Source of the DNA: an uncultured Eubacterium sp.
Lineage (GTDB): Bacteria; Bacillota; Clostridia; Lachnospirales; Lachnospiraceae
Direction of reading: 5' to 3'
Length of the DNA stretch: 64,000 nucleotides
Assembly (NCBI GenBank): GCA_948579355.1
Contig: CAPAOV010000010.1
Location: 14,293 to 78,292 of the forward strand
The position numbers and the translations under genes are program-made. Under the pieces are notes generated by a model. The model was not told where the DNA came from and made no database searches. It saw only the letters and a list, made by a program, of their open reading frames with translations. Below, in pieces: positions 36,001-45,000 of the stretch; position 1 is the stretch's first letter, and the number at the start of each line of letters is the position of its first letter.

Positions 36001-39000
36001 CTCGCGTTCTCACTGCTAATCTGCACGATAGTAAGTACTTTGCCAATCCAGCTTCCCTCTAATGTTATCTTGCCGTCGCTATCTGCCGTTAGCATCGCGC
36101 CGTCGTCGTCACCCTCCACTTTTATCCAATAGCGTGCGTCTTTTGTCAGGCCCGTCAGCGTCTCCTCCACATAGCCAATCTTCGCCTGCGGCTTATCGAA
36201 AGGTGTCTTCACCCGAATAGTTAATCTCTTCTGTGTCTGATTGCCCGCATGGTCAATAGCGGTTATAATGACGTCTGTCTCGCCCGTCGGAATCTCTGCC
36301 GCCGGGATGATGAAACTGTCTTTCGTCACCATTTTATCCGTATAGTTATGCTCCACACTCTTTGGCGCGCCGTCACCAATCTGATAACTCAGGGAAGCAA
36401 TACCTCCTGTAACCAGACCGCTCAAGCTGTCGCTTTCCTCATCGGTTACGTCCACCGTGAGAGCCGGCGCCGTCTGATAATATTCCTCCGAGAGCGACAT
36501 GCTTGATGATATTTCCGCAAGGCTGGTTCCCGTCACGTCACGGTCTGCCCGCACCGTAATCATAGGCGCATTGTCCTCCACGATTACGCCGTTTACACCG
36601 TTGCCATCAGCTCCGATAATTTTTGCGCGCGCTTCATTTCCGGCTTTGTCTGCCGCTTCAATGCGAATTGTTCCCTTGAAATCAGAGTCAACGGAAATCT
36701 CTGCCCGATAATCCATACTGCCGTCGGAAACTTTCTCTGCTCTGGCAGTTCCCGTAATAACGTCACCACCATCGCCATCCGCAGGTGTAAGGGTATATGC
36801 AACCTCTTCCACGCCGCTCTGCGCCTCGGTAATCGGTACCGTAATCTGCAGGCTGTCATTGCGGACAATCCAATCCCAGAGATTTTTATATCCGCTGTCA
36901 AAGGATACTTCACCCATAACCGGAGCGGTCGTATCCAGCTTTGCTGTCAGCGCCTCGGTCTCTATCTGATTGCCATCCGCATCCTCCGCCATAAACGTAT
37001 AGGTATGGCTGCCGTCTGCGATGTCACTATATATAAAATGATATTGCACATAACCGTCCGCTGTCTTTCCCTGCGGAACGATATCGCTTATGTCCGTACT
37101 GCCGTCCGCGCCATCCGTACTGCCAACGAGTACATAATCTCCATCATCCTTTCTCACCCAGAGCTTCGTGACGCCGATATTGTCGGCATAAGTCAGTTTG
37201 AAAGAAAGATTCGCATACCACTTATCAGTATCAGCGTCCTCTGCCGTGCTGCCGTCCGCCCCGCTCTTCAGGGCTGCGTCAAGGGCAGGTTTTTCACTAT
37301 CCCGCCACTTCGCATAGAGGGTAACATCTTCCGTCAGCAAATCCGCTGTCTCCCCATCTTTCCCAAAATGCCACTGAACCGTGCCTTTTGCTTCCCGATA
37401 CCAGCCGAGGAACTCATGGCCTGCCCTCGTCGGGTCGTCCGGTTTCTCTACTGTATCATGCCATGATTTATCCGTAATTTCAGGAACGTTACTGCCGCCC
37501 ATCGGATTGAATTTAACAGTCAGCGTCCTCCCCGCCTTTGGCGTCACTTGAGCCTCCACGCCGTGAGGTGTGCTGTCATTTGCTTTTATGCGTACTTGAA
37601 TAAGTCCTGCGGGTACGTTTAGCTTGCCTTTGCCCTCTGTCAGGTCTTGCAAATCGTCTGCCTGCACGTCAGTCCATGTACTGCCGCCGTCGGCGCTGTA
37701 TTCCATATCGTCGGTTACGCCGCTAATTCGTGCGTCATTTTTACCGCGAATCGTCTCATCTTCTGCCACACTTATCTCCGGCGCCTGCGGACGTTCGGTG
37801 ATTACCGCCGCCACATAGTCGCTGTCAAGCAATTCTTCGCTGTAGGCCCGACGGCTAATCTGGAAATTCGTGCCAAACCATTCTTCGGCAATACCGATAC
37901 AGCCATTTTCGTCTGCGGTAATCGTTTCACCGCGCACATCATATTCGGCATTTGGCACAAGCCCTGTCAGCTTCTCGTTTTTGTAGTCAATCGTAAAGTC
38001 CGGCGTCTCCGCCTTGCTCTTTACGTTTACTTTTACAGTCTTCGTTGTCTGGTTGCCCGCCTGATCGACAGCAGTCACGACCACGTCAAATACGCCTGTC
38101 TTTCCAGCGAGCTCGTTTAAGGTAAATGTATAATCTCTTGTCGGTGCGGCGTCAAAATCTGCTTTCACCGTATGCGTCTTTCCCGTCTCTTTTTTACCGC
38201 CGCGCGGAGTTCTGTCAATCCGCCATTTTATAGAAGCAATCCCCGCATTTTTTTCGATTCCGTTCTTCTTATCTTCCACGTGGATGGAAAGTTCGGGTGC
38301 GGTATCATAATAGTCTTGGGAGAGAACCGCGCCGTTCGCTTTTACATCAATCACAGGAGCATTGTTCTCCATAAACAGCCCTCTGACGCCGGGAACTTCT
38401 ACACCGATTCTCTTCATCTGCGAGCGGTTGCCGGCGTTGTCCACCGCCACTACAGTGATAGCGCCCTTAAAACCATCTTTAAAATGATTGGCAAGAGATA
38501 TCGTTGCCGTATTGCCGGAAAGGCTCGCATTGCCCGAGACAGCGTTATCTGTATCCAGAGATGCCTCCGACACTTCTGTCGTCAGCTCTGCCTCTGCCGC
38601 AGCGGATGTAAACGGCGTGCATATATATTCCACCCGATTCAAAGTACTTCCTCCTGATTCTGTCACCGGAATGGTAACGTTCAGGTTTTTGCGTATAATC
38701 CAGTGCCAGATATTTTTATGGCCGGAGGTAAAGGACGCTTCGCCAAGTACAGGCGGCGTCTTATCAAGTTTATAGGTAACCTCTCTCACCGTTTCATTGC
38801 CTGCGGCGTCCACCGCCTTGAATGTGTAAGTCCGGCTGCCCTCAGACAAATTTGTATAAGGGAGCGTATATTGTGTGCCGCCTGATGAACCAGTGCCGTT
38901 TTCTGTGGCATCCCCCATATACAATTCACTATAGCTGCCTGTAGTTTGTTTATAAGGCTTATAATAGAGCTTCGTCACGCCTATGTTATCGCTATAGGTC

Positions 39001-42000
39001 AGCTTAATCCGGAGATTCGGATAATAGCGGTCATTTCCGGTCACGTCCACCATCTGACCGCTGCCATTTTCACTTGTATCAGTCTCCAATACCGCACTAA
39101 GTTCAGGAGCGGTTGTCTCCCGCCAGCCGGCGAAAAGCGTCACCTTAATACTGCCGTTTCCCTGTTGTACTCTATCCTTATAACTATCTCTGTCCGTACC
39201 GAGAATTTCCCCGACGGTATTTGCATTTTCAGCTCCCAGAAAACGCCACGCCGTGTCTGTCGTACCACCCGATTCATAAAGACTTGACGCCGGATACCAG
39301 CCCATGAACTCATAGCCCTCTCTTGTCGGTGCCTCCGGTTCTTCCAGTGTGCTCTTATAAGTTACTGTCTGGCTTTCTGGCTGTCCGGCTGCCGTATTGG
39401 TACCGCCATCGTTGAGGTTAAATTCCGCAATAATTTTTCCTGCGCTGGAGCCAATCGTTTTGGAACTCTGCCTGCCGTGCGGCCAGCCGTCGTTTTGTCC
39501 CGCCGTATTTGCCTTTGCTTTTGCCCGAATAAGGATTTCACCCTTTGGCAGATTCTTAATTTTGCTGTCCGCCGGCACTTCTTTCCAGTTCCGGCCGGCG
39601 TCGGCGCTGTACTCATAGGCATAATTGTCCGCCTCAATCGTCAGGCTAATCTCTGCGTCTTCCGCATCCTCCAGCAGTTCCGCATCAAACGCAATCTTGC
39701 TCTCGTCGAGCGCCTGCGGACGCTCATTAACAGAAAGTGTCTGCGGAGCCGAATCGTCCGTGCACTTCTCTCCGTTTTCCGTTATGCCTTTCTTCACAAT
39801 CGTGATTTCCTTGCCACAGAGGTCAACTTCAACGCCGGCAGCAATACTTTCTGCCACATCGTGGGTCAGCACGAAAGGAATCCTGCCTGCCCCGCCTGAG
39901 TTGACCGTATAAGTCGTTCCGTCAACCGTAACGGCGTAGTCTGCATTCTTCACAACCTGCGTAAGCGCGTCTGCCGGATAGTCGAGAGCCGCCTCCGGCG
40001 TCCGCTCTTTCCCGCCTTTTATTTTAAGTGTCATATTCGCTGTCGCAGTATTTCCAGCATAATCAATAATTTCCAGTGTAATGTCATTTACGCCCGTGAA
40101 GTCCTGAATATCTATTGAATCAGACGTCAGCGCACCCCATGGAATAGTTCTTCCCCTTTTTACCTCTTTTCCGTTTACCAGCCAGCGCCAGTCTTCAAGA
40201 CCGGTGTTAGCCGTTACCTCCCGCCCACAGCTATCTACTTGTGCGAAAATTCTGGTGAAATTCCTGTCTGCCAATTCTTCCTGTGTGTACCATTTATTTT
40301 CTGGTTCCTCGTGCACTGTTATGCTGGGATTAAAGTAAAACTGATAGCCATTTATATCGCCAATCACCGGCGGAACGGTATCCACAACGACTTCCCCTAT
40401 CGCCGGTGTCACAGTAACATAGTTACCTGCACAATCATAAACCCGAATATTGGTAACCGTGCCGCGCCAGTTCTCCGGCAGCGTAAACTCAATCGTGCCG
40501 CTTCTTATGCCCTTTGAGTAGTCTTTGAAATATACCGTCTTCGTTTGTGGATTTTGATATCTCGGCTCCTCCGTTTCCGGCTTTTGTGTTCCCGTTTCCA
40601 TATCCTGCTCAGTCAGTGTGTACTGCAATTTCCAAAGCCCGCTGTATATGTCTCCTCCCTCTGTCGGATTATCTTCTGCCGAAATACGGATGGTCGGCGC
40701 TTTATTGAAAAACAGGATTCTCTTACTGTCCGCCGTGTCTTTACTTACCAGCTCATTGTCTTTTATGTAACGTTCCCGCGGCTCCACACTATAGGTAAGC
40801 TCACCGGTGATAACAGGATTCTTACGGTCAATCTTTACTATATGCTCCGATGATACACATAAATTACCGGCCTTGTCGCGTACTCTTGCACGGACGGTAT
40901 GCCTGCCCTCCGATATCTCTTTAGACGGCAGCGGAGCACGGACAACCCAGGCATCACTATAGCTGAAGCCAGGCCTGCCTATGTAATCAGGTTCCGTCCA
41001 CTCCCCGCCATCGACCTGTACCTGCATCGTTTCCTCATCAAGCTCCGCATTGTCTCTGAAAGCGATACCATAATGACTCACATCGTACCAACTGTTAGGT
41101 CCGTAACTCCCCCAGTACCACGTAGTATAGAAAGTAGGCGCCGTCGTATCTTTCCAGCGCGCATAATATTGCTTGTCTCCCGTTTCCTCCGCCCCGATAG
41201 ATGTATATTTTCTGCCCGTATATTGCGGATTGTCATACCAGCCATCAAAAGTAAAGCCGGTCAGAGTATAGGTGTCTACCTTGTTGGGAAGTACAGGCAT
41301 GGGCAGCGCCATGTTCTGTCCATAAAGATATGTTTTCTTATCTTCTGGCGCTTCGTAAGGCGTCTCCGTATATTCCTTATATTTGCTGTAGTTTTGTTTA
41401 CCAGTCTCATCCTTGTGTATTATATACCCCGGCATATTCAGATGATAGTCTACCTGATAAACATCCGCCGTCCACTTGGCATAGAGCGTAATATCCGTGC
41501 GCACCTGTGTCTGACTGTCAGAAAAATCAAATTCACTGCCGTCCGTGCAGGCTGCGTCGGTGTACCAGCCGCCAAATGTATAGCCTTTGCGTGTCGGGTC
41601 TTGCGGCTTTTCTACCTTACAATCTACGGTTGTGGCCGCAGATGTGCTGTTCTGTTTCGTCCACACCAGAAGAGACGGTACATCGCTGCCTCCCTGACTG
41701 TCGAAAATCACCCGACGCACATAATATGTCCAGTAATATTGGCTGCCCCATGAGGTCGGTTCAATATAGCATCGGTTGACGCCAACATACTTTGTCGTAT
41801 AGGTGACGCTCCCTTGTTTCGTCGATGTTCCGTCATGCGCTGGCAATGTTCCGATTGGCGCTGACTGCCCCGCAGCGGTCATCTGCGCACCGGAAGGGCC
41901 GTAATTCACTTTAATCGTCATCGCAAGTCCATCCGCTTCTCTCTGCGCCGTCGCCGGCCCCGTAAGACTTACGAGACTTCCCTTGGACTGGTCTTTCTTA

Positions 42001-45000
42001 ATCTCCAGCGTATTGGCCGTTCCTGTCGCCTTGCAGTAACTCTTATATGTGTTCCCCGCTTTATCCGTCACTTTCACATAGAGGTAGTACGTTCCCATCT
42101 GCGTGAGGTTGACAGTATAAGTACCTTTTTCAATGTCAGAGGCAGGCACCGATTTCAATCCGGTTGGCTCTGTCCCTTTGTCTTTCTCTGTTTTTGACAC
42201 CAGTTTATACTGCACCGAGGCGATACCGCTCACCTTACTGCCACCCTCGCCATGGGCAGGCGCGGGGTCGTTAAAGGTCATCACTACCGGCACCGTCGTA
42301 TCCGTGTACCAACCGCTTGTCTTCGGCGTTGCATTGGCTTTCGCCGTCAGCGCCGGAGCGGTTCTATCAATATTTTCGATTGTAATCTGTGCCGTTCCCT
42401 GATTTCCATTGGTGTCGGTCACAATAAAGGTATAAACACCGTTGGCACTCATCGTGATGCCAGTATACCGGTAATCGCAGGAAGAACCTTCCTCTTTTTT
42501 CAGAGATTCATTGCTAAGTGGAAGACTCGTTGTGTTTCCGGCAGAGTCTCTTATTTTGATATCTTTTATCCCGCTTTCCTCGTAGATGGCAAGTTCAATT
42601 CCTTCTGCTGCCGTCGCCCAGTCCGTATCTCTCTGATATGCGCGGACGACGGGCGCATTACCGTCCACCCCCTCTGCCACAGTCATTGGCGAACTTGTCA
42701 CCACATGACCCGCTTTATCGCTGACGGTCACATAGTAGGTACCGGCTGCGGTCAGCGTGAAACTGCCGCTTAACACAGTCGTATTGCCGCCGTTCGGCAG
42801 ATTGACTGCGGTAATCGTATTGCCGTTCGCATTTACCGTGTAAGTATAGGTATCCCCTTTATTCGTACTTCCTGTCTTCTTCACCGTAACAACCGGCGCT
42901 TTGAGATTGACCGTGCAGGTACTGGAAGCCGCCGTCGCGGTATTTCCCGCATTATCCGTCACGTTAAGGTTCAGACGATAGGTGTAGGCGCTTCCGGCTG
43001 TCCCCGTCGTCACCGCCTTATAGGTGCCGTCGTTCTGTTTTGCCAGCACGGCATTTTCCGTCACCGGACTGCCGCCGTTCGTAGTCTTCGTCCATGTTCC
43101 CGTAACATTTTTTACGCCGGAACCGCCCGCGTCGGCAGGCGTAACGGTAAGCGTTACGTTTTCGGTCTGAATCTTTTCTTCCGGCTCCGTGACCTGTGCC
43201 GCAGGCGCCATCCTGTCAATCTTTGCGGCCGTCGCAGATTTTATTATTTTTTCCCCGCCCGCGGTGAGGGTAAAGGTATAACTGCCATTCGCCGTTGCCG
43301 TATAAGTCGTGCCCGTAACGGTCTGTACCGCGCCGGACGGCGTTCTCACTGTCACTGAAGCATTTGCGGGTTTCTTTATCGTTATATTTATTTTACGCTC
43401 TCTCGCCCATGTACTGTTGTCCACGGACAAGTTCAGCTCCGGCATCTCTCCTGAGGCGCCGCTTGAAAAATCAAAACTGCGTGAGTCATAGGCGTTCGTA
43501 CCCGTGGCATCATAAGTTGCCAGCGCATGGAGATACCATGTGCCGGAAGTCTGCCTGTTCGTTACTTTTGTTCCGCTTGTGCAGTCCATCCAGCCCGTCA
43601 CCGGCATAGCTGCACTCTGTGTCCACGCATAGCTCACACTGTCCGCATTAGAAGCGGTGATAGTTGCCTGTGCCGTAGCATTGGCAATGGACGGACTTGT
43701 GATGGAAACAGAAGGAGTCTTGTTATCCAGCGACAACGACGTGCTTCCCGTACCACCGGATGCCTTGCCGTTCGTGCCGCACATATCTTTAATCTTATCC
43801 GCACCATTTATTTTATTGACTTTCAGGGTAGAAGACGCTCCCTGCGGAATCGTTCCCGTAAAGTAGAGAACATTCGTATCCGCACCGCCCGCATAAGTAA
43901 AGGTTCCCCATGTGGTGTCCAGTGACACGCGCGTCAGGGAGCTGTTCTTATTGTCCACAATCTCATCAAAGACAAGTGGAAGTGTGACCGTATCGCCCGC
44001 CTTATGGGTACCGTAGCCAGCCCGCCCGACTTTGATAAGCTGCGGCTCCGTGTCGTCTTCCACTTTCATCCAGTCCGTATAAGAATTGACACGCCATTTG
44101 TCCGTGCCTTTTCCCGTCGCCGCAAACCACACATTTGCCTCATCCTTTATGCCATACTTCAGCCAGTCTCCATTAACGGCGCCGCTTCGCACAGAGCTGC
44201 TAAATCCGAATGAATTTGTCCTTGACGCCTCCCCCGGAACGGTTATATTTGCTTCTTTTTTATTTTCAATTTCCCATCTCGCCGTGTATTTCGCCGCCCC
44301 GAATATACCATCGTTGATATTGATAGGGCCGTTGTGCTCATTGGCGCTGTCAAAATTATTTGGCGCATGGTCTGCCACCCATATATGCTCATAGCCGTCA
44401 TCGTCTTCTTTTCCCGTAAACTGCAGACGGTAATAATATCCAGACGCCGTTGCCTTTAAGTATTCACATTCTTTAGCGGTTCCGACATCAAGGGAACGCT
44501 GGACATTGAAATTCTTCTGTCCGTGGCTCTGGTTATATCCCCTGTTGTTTCTGAAGTACGCCTGATGGTCTTTCGTGCTGCTTCTGTCCGCTACAATACA
44601 ATTATCATTATCTGTCGGGAAGTTTCTCGATTTCTCACTATATACGTTTCTGTTTACCGTGTAAGCGCTGGCTTTAGCCATCGTTCTCTGCGCTTTCACA
44701 GAGCTGCCAAGCGCGCCGCCTCCGTCGACGCGGTACAGTTCCATCCAGTAGACACGGTCCGCATTCGTGTAAGCAGTAGCCGGTTTGCCGGAAACCGGCT
44801 GATTTACTCCTTTTTCACTGATTGTAACGGTCTTCTGTGTCTCACCCTCGGCAAAGCTCAGATAAGACGCCTTTTCGCTAAAATGGATACCGCTCACGGC
44901 AGAACCATTGACCGTGCGGTAATAAACTTTCTGTCTCCCGTCGGTCCCCCCGCTCCTCGTGACCGTAAAGGTGCTATTTCCATTATTCTTTATAGTGAAG

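Noticed and set aside
40899..41753. Long plus-strand open frame inside the giant surface-protein gene (and similar ones at 44523-45464, 45537-46205 and others)
   Set aside because: They lie wholly antisense to a 4500-codon frame with coherent repeated domains, have no ribosome binding sites and encode Arg/Ile-rich sequence typical of shadow frames.
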